Part shown: in pieces, positions 10,103 to 24,126 of the stretch
How positions within the stretch are numbered: the stretch's first letter is position 1
How the letters are laid out: every line of letters starts with the position of its first letter
Assembly (NCBI RefSeq): GCF_000002235.5
Contig: NW_022145594.1
Span: 21,879,890-21,943,889 of the forward strand
DNA: 64,000 nucleotides
Direction: 5' to 3'
Source of the DNA: Strongylocentrotus purpuratus
Lineage: Eukaryota; Echinodermata; Echinoidea; Camarodonta; Strongylocentrotidae
The notes under the pieces: model-generated
What the model saw: the letters and a program-made list of their open reading frames with translations, nothing else
Databases searched by the model: none
Told to the model about the DNA's origin: nothing
Translations under genes and position numbers: made by a program

Positions 10103-12107
10103 TATTTATTTTGTGTCTGTATAGAAGAAATTATTATTATTCTTCCTCAATTTTGTTCGCAGGATATCTCAAGAATGGCTAAAGCCATTATCATGAAACT
10201 TGCCATGATGATAGATCTTAGTCTAACTTAGAACTGCGTGACTTTTCAAAAACTCAAAGTCATCGTGACGTCATCCAGGCGCCATTTTGTGAAAATCAAC
10301 TTATGATCATATCTTCATAACGGAAAAGTATTTCTCATTCATAATTATCATGATTAAGATCAATATCCTACCGGTCAATACCAGGTCAATAAACGTGCGC
10401 AAATGCGCGCGTGCGCGTTCATCCGCGCGTTTACGCGCGCGTAAAAATTTAAAATGCTCTAAATCATCCTAATTTTTTTTGCATACGTTTTAGGCCATAT
10501 GGAGCATTTGACAAAAAATTATGCTCACGCGCATGCGAGCGCGTTTTTTGCGCGTTCTAGCATTTTGCAACATAGAATCGCCGAATTTTCTTTATCATCA
10601 TATTTGGCACATTTTTCCAAGCATTTTGATAACTTGTTAACCTTTTTATAACGCAATAAGCGTCCGTCAAAGTTGACAGCGCGCGCGGACCTGCGTTTTC
10701 TTTATCCACAATACATGAGCAAAAACATGCCTATACAAAATTCTTTGTAACTCTTCTGAATAGATAGGAACTCCCAATTTTTTTTCATATTTAGATAGAT
10801 TATGGGTCGGAAATATGATTTCATGTGTCATTTGACCCTTAATTAACTCATGACGTCATCATAATGGCCTCCGAACTCAAAATTTAAATTTTGATAGTAT
10901 GACGTTTGCATATTTTTGGACAATTGATTGTATCTCTGTAAATATTGATTTTTTTTCTTGCAAATTTTGATATGTTCTAGCTGAGATAATTTTCAACAAA
11001 TGCAATGTCCACAATTTTCCAGTTTGACAAAGGTATCATGTCGTATTTTTGCGATTAAAGGAGGCATGTCAATTTTTCTCATTTTGCGTGTATTGTCTAT
11101 GGCACATGACTATTTCTCAAAACTGGATTCTACATTTCCCTCTTTCGCGAGCAATATCTCCGTTGTTTTAGCTTTGTTTTTGCTGAGCTTCGGGTATGTT
11201 GTAGCTGAGACGAAAGGCTATCTCCAGTGTTCACTTTATTTTTCGATCATATGCCGGGATCATGCTCATATTTCACTTGCAATGTAGGACTTTAGAATTC
11301 CATTTCCCGTTTACGTGTTATCGCTATGGGAGATGTTTTGGTATATCAGTAACGCACTTGACTTCCAACCTCGAGATCCCTGGTTCGAGTCCGGGTGTCT
11401 CCAACAATTTTTTTCTTAACTTTTTTTTCCTTTTGACCTTTCACTGTACCATCTCCTTTGATTATTTAAACACATAGAATCGCAAATAATGTCATAAACA
11501 ACCCTTTTTACTTTATTATTACCCTATTATCACTTAATCCATTACTTTTTGCGTGTAATCCCTATGGGAAATGACTTTTTCTAAAATCTGGATTCTACAT
11601 TCCTGTCTTTTGCGAGCAATATCGCCGTTAGTTCTGCTTGGATTTTGTTGATTTTTGAGTATGTTGTAGCTTAGACTATATGCTATCTAAAGCAATCCTT
11701 ATTTTTTCAATAAGATGTCAGGATCGCGCTCATGATCATGATCATGATCATTATCATCATGATCATCATTATCATAATGATGATAATCATTTATCAATTA
11801 CATTTTCATTTCTTTGAATGAGATAAAATCGTCAAAAGGTGTTCTTCATGATGTAAATTAGAGTCAAATGTGTAACTGGTTACTGCACAGGGTCAAAGGT
11901 CATTTATTGTTTCAATCTATCTTCCCTAGATCCATCATAATCAAGGAGACACAATTTAATCTTGACATATGGATAGATCATAATGGGAGAAGCATATAAA
12001 TGGGAGAAGCATTTTATAAATTAATATATCGTGTATTGCATTATTTGTTATGTAAACCATTATCATACGTATCACCTAATTCGTCTAAGTGACGAATTAA
12101 AGTCTAG
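10103..12107 (+). mobile_element. Helitron-like unit 6 (type-2 body, A tail)
   Basis: A 2005-bp unit with a type-2 start and an A tail, showing that head type and tail type assort independently. One expected TGACGTCA is TGACGTTT here, as in units 15 and 17. CTAG at 12104-12107. Confidence 0.8.
11329..11402 (+). tRNA. tRNA-like cassette, unit 6
   Basis: One change next to the A box (TGGTATATCAG). The B box is intact and a T run begins within 10 bases of the acceptor end. Confidence 0.45.
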
Positions 12108-13957
12108 TATTTATTTTGTGTCTGTATAGAAGAAATTATTATTATTCTTCCTCAATTTTGTTCGCAGGATATCTCAAGAATGGCAAAAGCCATTGTCATG
12201 AAACTTTCAAAAATGATAGATCTTAGTCTAACTTAGAACTGCGTGACTTTTCAAAGACTCAAAATCATCGTGACGTCATCCAGGCGCCATTTTGTGAAAA
12301 TCAACCTATGATCATATCTTCATAACGGAAACTAATTTTTCATTCATATTTATCATGAATAAGATCAATATCCTTCCGGTCAATTTCAGATTAAAAAAAA
12401 TGCGCAAATCCACGCGTACGCGTTCGTGTGCGCGTTTACGTGCGTGCAAAAAATTAAAAATGCTCCAAATCATCCCCAATTTTGTTGGCATACGTTTCAA
12501 GCCATATTGAGCATTTGACAAAAAATCACTCAAACGCGAATGCGCGCGTTTTTTGCGCGTTCTGGCATTTTGCAACATATAATCGCCAAATTTTCTCTGT
12601 CATCATGTTTAGCACATTTTTCCAAGCATTTTGATACCATATTCATCTCTTTATCACTAATAAAAACGGAATGAGCGTCCGTTCAAGATAATATCCGTGC
12701 GCGCGAGCTCATGTATTACATAGTATATATGGGCAAAAACATGTCTATAAAAAGTCCATTGCGATGAATAAGGACTGCCAAGTTTTTTTCATATTTTGAT
12801 AGAGTATGAGTCGGAGATATGATTTCATAGCTCACTTGGCCATTAAGTACATCTTGACGTCATCATAATGGCCTTGGAAGTCAAAATACAAAATTGCATA
12901 TTATGACGTCATTATATTTATGGAAAATTTAGTGTATTTCTCATAATATTGACTGATTTTCGTTTAAATTGCGGTATCTTGTAGCTGAGGCAATTGCCTA
13001 CAAGATAAATACACACTGCTTTTTATTTCATTGATGTCATCATAGTACAAAATTCAATTAAAGGCCACATGTCAGAATTTTCTCAATTTGCGTGTTATGC
13101 CTAAGTAAGGTGAATTTCGTTCACATCATGGATCTACATGACATTGATCTTTGAGCACGATCTAGCTTATTTGTGCTCTATGTTCATCCAAATTTTGATA
13201 CGGTGTAGCTAAGAAAATTATCTACAAGAATGACGTACATTATTTATCATTTTGATGACATCATCATGGTGAAAAATTAAATTAAAGGTCAGAATTTTCT
13301 TAGTTTGCTTGTTAAGCGACTTTTTCTGAAATTCTGATTCTACAAATCTCTATCAAATACCTGAAGGGGGCGCTATACCACTTTTAATCATGGCCACCAG
13401 AAAATTTCAGTGAAAACTTTTCATAACATCATATTTTGTAATGATAAACTGTATCTTTTTGGATGAACACAGTCAAATGTATGTTCCTTTTGTAGAAAAG
13501 AGGTAGAAACCTATCGTCTTATCTTCTTTGAATGTTCTGAAGGGTCCAGAATACGGAATGAGGTGGAAAACAATTTAAAGATGTTTCAGTTTCTTAATAT
13601 CAATGGATTGTTGTGTTACTTGGTTTCATGTTCTGCCCCTCTCCCTTTTGTTGGTCTGTCTCTGCATCTATCTATATCTCTCTCTCTCTACTCTTTCACC
13701 CTCTCCCCCTCTCTCTCTCTCTCTCTACTCTTTCACCCTCTGCCTCTCTCTTTCTCTCTCTTGCCTTGCCTCCCTCTTATTCTATTGCTCTGTCTCCCTC
13801 TGCCCTACACAGTTGAAACTTGACTCATGGATAGACCATAAATGGGAGAAGTATTTTATAACGAAAGATGAAATCGTGAAAATGTGTTCTTCATTATGTT
13901 ACACATAAGCATAATAACGTATCACCTAATTCGTCAAAGTGACGAATTAAAGTCTAG
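12108..13957 (+). mobile_element. Helitron-like unit 7 (type-2, B' tail with C/T tract, 1.85 kb)
   Basis: A type-2 B unit that carries an extra 450 bp after the CTGAAGGGGGCGCTATACCA motif, including a long C/T tract (13666-13800) and ACAGTTGAAACTTGACTCATG. It is almost identical over its full length to unit 8, so the pair is a recent tandem duplication. CTAG 13954-13957. Confidence 0.8.
13666..13800 (+). repeat. C/T (polypyrimidine) microsatellite
   Basis: Imperfect TC/CTCC repeats with short CCCTC interruptions. The open frames across it (Leu/Ser/Pro-rich) are low-complexity shadows. Confidence 0.85.
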
Positions 13958-15810
13958 TATTTATTTTGTGTCTGTATAGAAGAAATTATTATTATTCTTC
14001 CTCAATTTTGTTCGCAGGATATCTCAAGAATGGCAAAAGCCATTGTCATGAAACTTTCAAAAATGATAGATCTTAGTCTAACTTAGAACTGCGTGACTTT
14101 TCAAAGACTCAAAATCATCGTGACGTCATCCAGGCGCCATTTTGTGAAAATCAACCTATGATCATATCTTCATAACGGAAACTAATTTTTCATTCATATT
14201 TATCATGAATAAGATCAATATCCTTCCGGTCAATTTCAGATAAAAAAAAAATGCGCAAATCCACGCGTACGCGTTCGTGTGCGCGTTTACGTGCGTGCAA
14301 AAAATTAAAAATGCTCCAAATCATCCCCAATTTTGTTGGCATACGTTTCAAGCCATATTGAGCATTTGACAAAAAATCACTCAAACGCGAATGCGCGCGT
14401 TTTTTGCGCGTTCTGGCATTTTGCAACATATAATCGCCAAATTTTCTCTGTCATCATGTTTAGCACATTTTTCCAAGCATTTTGATACCATATTCATCTC
14501 TTTATCACTAATAAAAACGGAATGAGCGTCCGTTCAAGATAATATCCGTGCGCGCGAGCTCATGTATTACATAGTATATATGGGCAAAAACATGTCTATA
14601 AAAAGTCCATTGCGATGAATAAGGACTGCCAAGTTTTTTTCATATTTTGATAGAGTATGAGTCGGAGATATGATTTCATAGCTCACTTGGCCATTAAATA
14701 CATCTTGACGTCATCATAATGGCCTTGGAAGTCAAAATACAAAATTGCATATTATGACGTCATTATATTTATGGAAAATTTAGTGTATTTCTCATAATAT
14801 TGACTGATTTTCGTTTAAATTGCGGTATCTTGTAGCTGAGGCAATTGCCTACAAGATAAATACACACTGCTTTTTATTTCATTGATGTCATCATAGTACA
14901 AAATTCAATTAAAGGCCACATGTCAGAATTTTCTCAATTTGCGTGTTATGCCTAAGTAAGGTGAATTTCGTTCACATCATGGATCTACATGACATTGATC
15001 TTTGAGCACGATCTAGCTTATTTGTGCTCTATGTTCATCCAAATTTTGATACGGTGTAGCTAAGAAAATTATCTACAAGAATGACGTACATTATTTATCA
15101 TTTTGATGACATCATCATGGTGAAAAATTAAATTAAAGGTCAGAATTTTCTTAGTTTGCTTGTTAAGCGACTTTTTCTGAAATTCTGATTCTACAAATCT
15201 CTATCAAATACCTGAAGGGGGCGCTATACCACTTTTAATCATGGCCACCAGAAAATTTCAGTGAAAACTTTTCATAACATCATATTTTGTAATGATAAAC
15301 TGTATCTTTTTGGATGAACACAGTCAAATGTATGTTCCTTTTGTAGAAAAGAGGTAGAAACCTATCGTCTTATCTTCTTTGAATGTTCTGAAGGGTCCAG
15401 AATACGGAATGAGGTGGAAAACAATTTAAAGATGTTTCAGTTTCTTAATATCAATGGATTGTTGTGTTACTTGGTTTCATGTTCTGCCCCTCTCCCTTTT
15501 GTTGGTCTGTCTCTGCATCTATCTATATCTCTCTCTCTCTCTACTCTTTCACCCTCTCCCCCTCTCTCTCTCTCTCTCTACTCTTTCACCCTCTGCCTCT
15601 CTCTTTCTCTCTCTTGCCTTGCCTCCCTCTTATTCTATTGCTCTGTCTCCCTCTGCCCTACACAGTTGAAACTTGACTCATGGATAGACCATAAATGGGA
15701 GAAGTATTTTATAACGAAAGATGAAATCGTGAAAATGTGTTCTTCATTATGTTACACATAAGCATAATAACGTATCACCTAATTCGTCAAAGTGACGAAT
15801 TAAAGTCTAG
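13958..15810 (+). mobile_element. Helitron-like unit 8 (type-2, B' tail, twin of unit 7)
   Basis: A 1853-bp near-exact copy of unit 7, differing mainly by a poly-A indel near 14240 and C/T tract length. CTAG 15807-15810 is followed at once by the hairpin head of unit 9. Confidence 0.8.
15519..15653 (+). repeat. C/T microsatellite, second copy
   Basis: The counterpart of the tract in unit 7, with a slightly different number of CT dinucleotides, as expected of slippage after the duplication. Confidence 0.85.
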
Positions 15811-17838
15811 TTAGGTGATACGTACGTAGACGTATCACCTTTTGATTTCGTCAAGATTTTTATTATTATTTATTTATTATTATTCTTCCTCGAATTTGTT
15901 CGCAGGATATCTCAAGACTGAACGAAGCCATTGTTATGAATCTTTCAATGATGATAGATCTTAGTCTAACTTAGAACTGCGTGACTTTTCAAAGACTCAA
16001 AGTCATCGTGACGTCATCCAGGCGCCATTTTGTGAAAATCAACTAATGATCATATCTTTATAACGAATAATAATTTTTCATTCATATTTATCATGATTAA
16101 GATTAATATCCGTCCGGTCAAGTTGAGGTCAATAAACGTGCGTAAATGCGCGCGTGCGCGCTCGTCCGCGCGTTTACGCGCGCGCAAAAATTAAAAATGC
16201 TCTAAATCATCCCAAATTTTTTTTGCATACGTTTCAGGCCATATGGAGCATTTGATAAAAAAATTACGCACACGCGCATGCGCGCGCGTTTTCGCGCGTA
16301 CTGGCATTTTGCAACATAGAATCGCCGATTTTTTTCTGTCATCATATTCGGTACATTTTTCCAAGCATTTTGATAATTTGTTCACCTTTTATTAACGCAA
16401 TGAGCGTCCGTCAAAGTTGACAGCACGCGCGGATTTGCGTTATCTTTATCCACAATACATGGGCAAAAACATGCCTATATAAAATTCATTGTAACTCTTT
16501 AGAATAGATAGAAACTCCTAATATTTTGTCATATTTGGATAGATTATGAGTCGGAGATATGATTTCATGTCTCATTTGATCCTCAATTAACTCATGACGT
16601 CATCATAATGGCCTCCAAACTCAAAATTTTAATTTGCATATTATGACGTCAGCATATTTTTGGAAAATTGATTGTATCTCTGTGAATATGGATCAATTTT
16701 CTTTTTTTAATTTTGATAAGTTCTAGCTGAGACAATTTTCTACAAATGTAATATTCACAATTTTTATTTTTGACAAAACTATCATGGTGTATTTTTGCGA
16801 TTAAAGGAGGCATGTCAATTTTTCGCATTTTGCGTGTATTCTCTATGGGACATGACTTTTTCTCAAAACTGGATTCTACACTCCTGTCTTTCGCGAGCAA
16901 AATCTCCGTTGTTTTAGCTTTGTTTTTGCTGAGCTTTGGATATGTTGTAGCTGAGACAATGAGCTATCAAAAGTGTGTCTTTTATTTTTCGATTAGATGC
17001 CGGGATCATGCTCATATTTCACTTGCAAAGTAGGATTTCTGAATTCCATTTCCCGTTTACGTGTAATCGCTACGGGAGATGTTTTGGTATATCGGTAACG
17101 CACTTGACTTCCAACCTCGAGATCCCTGGTTCGAGTCTGGGTGTCTCCAACACTTTTTTTTTTCTTCACTTTTTTTCCTTTTGACCTTCACTGTACCATC
17201 TCCTTTGATTATTTAAACACGTAGATTCGCAAATAATGTCATAAATAACCCTTTTTACTTTATTATTACCCTATTTTCACTTAATCCATTACTTTTTGCG
17301 TATAATCTCTATGGGAGATGACTTTTTCTAAAATCTGGAGTCTACATTCCTGTCTTTTGCGAGCAATATCGCCGTTATTTCTGCTTGGATTTTGTTGATT
17401 TTTGAGTATGCTGTAGCTAAGACTATGTGCTATCTAAATCACCCCTCATTTTGTCAATAAGATGTCAGGATCCCGCTCATGATTATGATCTTCATCATGA
17501 TCATCATGATCATCATTATCATAATGATGATAATCATTTATCAATTACATTTTCATTTCTTTGAATAAGATAGAATCGTCAAAATGTTATCTTCATGATG
17601 TAAATTAGAGTCAAAGGTGTAACTGGTTACTGCGCAGGGTCAATGGTCATATTTTTTCAATCTATCTTCCCTAGATCCATAATGATCAAGGGGACACAAT
17701 TTAAACTTGACATATGGATAGATCTTAATGAATGAAGCATTTCATGAAATAATATGATATCGTGTAATGCATTCTTTATTATGTAAACCATTAGCATACG
17801 TATCACCTAATTCGTCAAAGTGACGAATTAAAGTCTAG
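15811..17838 (+). mobile_element. Helitron-like unit 9 (full length with head, A tail)
   Basis: A 2028-bp copy. The head hairpin has the short-loop form: arms AGGTGATACGT/ACGTATCACCT around ACGTAG. The TGATCA tract is diverged and the last 200 bp carry several changes (GGGACACAATTTAAAC, GAATGAAGC). CTAG 17835-17838. Confidence 0.82.
17075..17148 (+). tRNA. tRNA-like cassette, unit 9
   Basis: A box intact; the B box is GGTTCGAGTCT, with one T-stem change. A T run of nine or more follows. Confidence 0.42.
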
Positions 17839-19241
17839 TATTTATTTTGTGTCTGTATAGAAGAAATTATTATTATTCTTCCTCAATTTTGTTCGCAGGA
17901 TATCTCAAGAATGGCAAAAGCCATTGTCATGAAACTTTCAATGATGATAGATCTTAGTCTAACTTAGAACTGCACAACTTTTCAAAGACACAAAATCATC
18001 GTGACGTCATCCAGGCGCCATTTTGTGAAAATCAACTTATGATCATATCTTCATAACGGAAACTAATTTTTCATTCATAGTTATCATGAATAAGATCAAT
18101 ATCCTTCCGGTCAATTTCAGACTAAAAAACATGCGCAAATCCGCGCCTACGCGTTTGTGCGCGCGTTTACGTGCGCGCAAAAATTTAAAATGCTCCAAAT
18201 CATCCCAAATTTTTTTTGCATACGTTTCAAGCCATATAGAGCATTTGACAAAAAATCCCTCAAACGCGCATGCGCGCGCGTTTTTCGCGCGTTCTGGCAT
18301 TTTGCAACATATAATCGCCAAATTTTCTCTGTCATCATGTTTGGCACATTTTTCCAAGCATGTTGATACCTTATTCATCTCTTTATCACTAGTAATAACG
18401 GAATGAGCGTCCATTCAAGATAAATATCCGTGCGCGCTAGCTCATGTATTTCATAGTATATATGGACAAAAACATACCTATAAAAAGTCCATTGGGATGA
18501 ATAGGGACTGCCAAGTTTTTTTTCATATTTTGATAGAGTATGAGTCGGAGATATGATTTCCTAGCTCATTTGGCCATTAAATACATCTTGACGTCATCAT
18601 AATGGCCTTGAAAGTCAAAATACGAAATTGCATATTATGACGTCATTATATTTATGGAAAATTTAGTGTATTTCTCATATTATTGACTGATTTTCTTCCA
18701 AATTTCGGTATCTTGTAGTTGAGGCAATTGCCTTCAAGATAAATACACACTATTTTTTATTTTATTGACGTCATCATAGTACAAAATTCAATTAAAGGCC
18801 ACATTTCAGAATTTTCTTAACTTGAGTGTTATGCCTAAGGAAGGTGAATTTCGTTCACATCATGAATCTTCATGACATTGATCTTTGAGCACTATCTCGC
18901 TGATTTGTATTCTATGTTCTCCCAAATTTTGATACGGTGTAGCTAATAAATTATCTACAATATAGACGTACATCATTTCTCATTTCGATTACATCATCAT
19001 AGTGAAAATTTCAATTAAAGGTGGCATGTCAGAATTTTCTTAGTTTGCGTGTTTGGCGACTTTTTCTGAAATCCTGATTCTACAAATCTCTATCGAATAC
19101 CTGAAGGGTGCGCTATACCACTTTTAATCATGGTCTTTATCGTATTTATGATCATTATCATGAGATCGTCATCGGCACACTTTCATGATAACAAAATAGC
19201 ACGTATCACCTAATTCGTCAAAGTGACGAATTAAAGTCTAG
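17839..19241 (+). mobile_element. Helitron-like unit 10 (type-2, B tail)
   Basis: A 1403-bp sister of units 4 and 12 with no tRNA-like segment. It keeps GTGACGTCATCC and three dispersed GACGTCAT sites and ends at CTAG 19238-19241. Confidence 0.8.
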
Positions 19242-21243
19242 TATTTATTTTGTGTCTGTATAGAAGAAATTATTATTATTCTTCCTCAATTTTGTTCGCA
19301 GGATATCTCAAGAATGGCTAAAGCCATTATCATAAAACTTGCCATGATGATAGATCTTAGTCTAACTTAGAACTGCGTGACTTTTCAAAAACTCAAAGTC
19401 ATCGTGACGTCATCCAGGCGCCATTTTGTAAAAATCAACTTATGAGCATATTTTCATAACGGAAAAGTATTTCTCATTCATAATTATCAGGATTAAGATT
19501 AATATCCGTCCGCTCAATTTCAGGTCATTTAACGTACGCAAATGCGTGCATGCGCGTTCGTCCGCGCGTTTACGCGCGCGCAAAAAATTAAAATGCTTTA
19601 AATCATCCAAAAAAAATTTTGCATACGTTTCAGGCCATATGGAGCATTTGACAAAAAATTATGCTCACGCGCATGCGCGAGCGTTTTTTGAGCGTACTAG
19701 CGTTTTGCAACATAGAATCGCCGAAATTTCTCTATCATCATATTTGGCACATTTTTCCAAGCATTTTGATAACTTGTTCATCTTTTATTAACGCAATGAG
19801 CGTCCGTCAAAGTTGACAGCACGCGCGGATTTGCGTTATCTTTATCCACAATACATGGGCAAAAACATGCCTATATAAAATTCATTGTTACTCTTCAAAA
19901 TAGATAAAAACTTCCAATCTTTGTTCATATTTAGATATATTATGAAATGGAAATATGATTTCATGTCTCATTTGATCCTCAATTAACTCATGACGTCATT
20001 ATAATGGCCTCCAAACTCAAAACTTCAATTTGCATATTATGACGTCAGAATATTTTTGGAAAAATGATTGTATCTCTATAAATATCGATCAATTTTCTTT
20101 CGAATTTTGATATGTTCTAGCTGAGACAATTTTCTACAAATGTAGTATTCACAATTTTTATTTTTGACAAAAGTATCATGGTGTATTTTTGCGATTAAAG
20201 AAGGCATGTCAATTTTTCGCATTTTGCGTGTATTCTCTATAGGACATGACTTTTTCTCAAAACTGGATTCTACACTCCTGTCTTTCGCGAGCAAAATCTC
20301 CGTTGTTTTAGCTTTGTTTTCGCTGAGCTATGGATATGTTGTAGCTGAGACAATGAGCTATCAAAAGTGTGTCCTTTATTTTTCGATTAGATGCTGGGAT
20401 CATGCTCATATTTCACTTGCAAAGTAGGATTTCTGAATTCCATTTCCCGTTTACGTGTAATCGCTATGGGAGATGTTTTGGTAAATCGGTATACGCACTT
20501 TACTTCCAACCTCGAGATCCCTGGTTCGAGTCCGGGTGTCTCCAACAATTTTTTGCTTCACTTTTTTTTTCCTTTTGACCTTCACTGTACAATCTCCTTT
20601 GATTATTTAAACACGTAGAATCGCAAATAATGTCATAAATAACCCTTTTTACTTTATTATTACCCTATTTTCACTTAATCCATTACTTTTTGCGTGTAAT
20701 CCCTATTGGAGATGACTTTTTCTAAAATCTGGAGTCTACATTCCTGTCTTTTGCGAGCAATATCGCCGTTATTTCGGCTTGGATTTTGTTGATTTTTGAG
20801 TATGTTGTAGCTGAGACTATATGCTATCTAAATCAACCCTCATTTTTTCAATAAGATGTCATGATCGCGCTCATGATCATGATCATGATCATCATGATCA
20901 TCATTATCATAATGATGATAATCATTTATCAATTACATTTTCATTTTTTTGAATAAGATAAAAATCGTCAAAAGGTGTTCTTCATGATGTAAATTAGAGT
21001 CAAATGTGTAACTGGTTACTGCACAGGGTCAAAGGTCATACATTGTTTCAATCTATCTTCCCTAGATCCATGATGATCAAGGAGACATAATTTAATCTTG
21101 ACATATGAATAGATCATAATGGGAGAAGCATATAAATGGGAGAAGCATTTTACAAAATAATATATCGTGTAATGCATTATTCGTTATGTAGACCATTATC
21201 ATACGTATCACCTAATTCGTCTAAGTGACGAATTAAAGTCTAG
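19242..21243 (+). mobile_element. Helitron-like unit 11 (type-2, A tail)
   Basis: A 2002-bp type-2 body with an A tail. The front CpG modules are more decayed than in neighbours. CTAG 21240-21243. Confidence 0.8.
20469..20543 (+). tRNA. tRNA-like cassette, unit 11 (one base longer)
   Basis: An extra base and two substitutions alter the D-loop region (GGTAAATCGGTATACGC) and the anticodon stem; the B box and acceptor pairing are intact. Confidence 0.38.
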
Positions 21244-22647
21244 TATTTATTTTGTGTCTGTATAGAAGAAATTATTATTATTCTTCCTCAATTTTGTTCG
21301 CAGGATATCTCAAGAATGGCAAAAGCCATTGTCATGAAACTTTCAAAAATGATAGATCTTAGTCTAACTTAGAACTGCGTGACTTTTCAAAGACTCAAAA
21401 TCATCGTGACGTCATCCAGGCGCCATTTTGTGAAAATCAACCTATGATCATATCTTCATAACGGAAACTAATTTTTCATTCATATTTATCATGAATAAGA
21501 TCAATATCCTTCCGGTCAATTTCAGATAAAAAAAAAATGCGCAAATCCGCGCGTACGCGTTCGTGTGCGCGTTTACGTGCGTGCAAAAAATTAAAAATGC
21601 TCCAAATCATCCCCAATTTTGTTGGCATACGTTTCAAGCCATATTGAGCATTTGACAAAAAATCACTCAAACGCGAATGCGCGCGTTTTTTGCGCGTTCT
21701 GGCATTTTGCAACATATAATCGCCAAATTTTCTCTGTCATCATGTTTGGCACATTTTTCCAAGCATTTTGATACCATGTTCATCTCTTTATCACTATTAA
21801 TAACGGAATGAGCGTCCGTTCAAGATAAATATCCTTGTGCGCGAGCTCATGTATTACATAGTAAATATGGGCAAAAACACGCCTATAAAAAGTCCATTGG
21901 GATGAATAAGGACTGCCAATTTTTTTTTCATATTTTGATAGAGTATGAGTCGGAGATATGATTTCATAGCTCATTTGGCCATTAAATACATCTTGACGTC
22001 ATCATAATGGCCTTGGAAGTCAAAATCCAAAATTGCATATTATGACGTCATTATATTTTTTGAAAATTTAATGTATTTCTCATAATATTGACTGATTTTC
22101 TTCCAAATTGCGGTATCTTGTAGCTTAGGAAATTGCCTACAAGATCAATACACACTACTTTTTATTTCATTGACGTCATTATAGTACAAAATTCAATTAA
22201 AGGCCACATGTCAGAAGTTTCTCAATTTGCGTGTTATGTCTAAGGAAGGTGAAATTCGTTCACATCATGAATCTACATGACATTGATCTTTGAGCACCTT
22301 TTAGCTGATTTGTGCTTTAAGTTCTCCCAAATTTTGATACGGCGTAGCTAAGCAAATTATCTATAAGAATGATGTACATCATTTATCATTTTGATGACAT
22401 TATCATAGTGAAAATTTTAATTAAAGGCGACATGTCAGAATTTTCTTAGTTTGCGTGTTAGGCCACTTTTTCTGAAATCCGGATTCAACAAATCTCTATC
22501 GAATACCTGAAGGGGGCGCTATACCACTCTTAATCATGGTCTTTATCGTATTCATGATCATTATCATTAGATCATCATCGGCACACTTTCATGATAACAA
22601 AATAGCACGTATCACCTAATTCGTCAAAGTGACGAATTAAAGTATAG
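21244..22647 (+). mobile_element. Helitron-like unit 12 (type-2, B tail, ATAG end)
   Basis: A 1404-bp unit. Its front half is nearly the same as units 7 and 8. The terminal tetramer is ATAG (22644-22647) instead of CTAG, yet the next unit's head still starts exactly after it. Confidence 0.8.
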
Positions 22648-24126
22648 TTAGGTGATACGTAACGAAGTCAACGTATCACCTTTTGATTTCGTCAAGATTG
22701 TTATTTATTATTATTATTTATTTATTATTATTCTTCCTCGAATTTGTTCGCAGGATATCTCAAGACTGAATGAAGCCATTGTTATGAATCTTTCAATGAT
22801 AATAGATCTTAGTCTAACTTAGAACTGCGTGACTTTTCAAACACTCAAAGTCATCGTGACGTCATCCAGGCGCCATTTTGTAAAAATCAACTTATGATCA
22901 TATCTTCATAACGGAAAGTAATTTTACATTCATATTTATCAAGATTAAGATCAATATCCGGCGGGTTAATTTGAGTTCAATAAATGCGCGCAAAAATGCG
23001 CGTACGCGTAGGCGCGCGCGTAAATGCGCGCGTAAAATTTTAAATTGCTCAAAATCGTCTTAAATTTTTTTTGCATACGTTTCAGGCCATTATAAGCATT
23101 TCATAAAAAATCACGCAAAACACGCAATTTTTGCACGTTTTCGTTCGTCACGGCCGAACGAAAAATAATTTCTCCGCAAAAGCTTTTGACCGAATATTCC
23201 TCATATTTTTCCGGAAAATTTGATACCATGTTTAGCTCTTTATCACTATTAAAAATGGAATGAGCGTCCGTTCAAGATAACCGTCCGTACGCGCGATTTT
23301 TGTAATACATTGCATATATTGGCAAAAACATGCCTATAAAAAGTCCATTGGGATGAATAGGGATTGCCAATTTTTTTTTCATATTTAGATAGAGTATGAG
23401 TCGGAGGTATGATTTCATATCTCATTTGGCCATTAAGTACATCTTAACGTCATCATAATGGCCTTGGAAGTCAAAAATACAAAATTGCATATTATGACGT
23501 CATTGTATTTATGGAAAATGTAGTGTATTTCTCTCAATATTCATCGATTCTCTTTGAAATGTCGATATGTTGTAGATAAGGCAATTCTCTACAAGATCAC
23601 TTTTCACTAAGTTTCATTTTAATGAGCTCATCATAGTACAAAATTCAATTAAAGGCCACATGTCAGAATTTTCGTCATTTGCGTGTTATGTCTATGGAAG
23701 GTGAATTTCGTTCACATCATGAATCTACATGGCATTCATCTATGAGCACTATCTATCTTATGTGTGCTCTGTTTTCTCCCAAATTGGGGTATGTTATAGC
23801 TGAGACCATGGGCTATACAAACGGTGCTTTTAGTTTTTTGATCAGATGATGAGATCATATCACAATTTTCAGTTGAATGTTGAAATGATGAATATGTCAC
23901 GTATGTCCTATTTGTGAAACTTAAACGTTAGCAGTGTCCTCGTATTGAAATTATGTAAGGAAACCCTTTTACTTTCTAGACTTTACTCTCAGACACTATT
24001 GAGTGACTGACTGACATCTTTTTTTCTCTGGTAATAAAATACATAAAATGAGCGTTATAGAGAACATGAGCATTCGGCTACATTAATAACCCACTCTGTT
24101 CTCATTGTTCATTTCCTATTCAAGAC

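Noticed and set aside
13563-13908. Leu/Ser/Pro-rich frames over the C/T tracts (also near 15414, 29102, 45063, 51492)
   Set aside because: Low-complexity translation of microsatellite DNA in all three frames.
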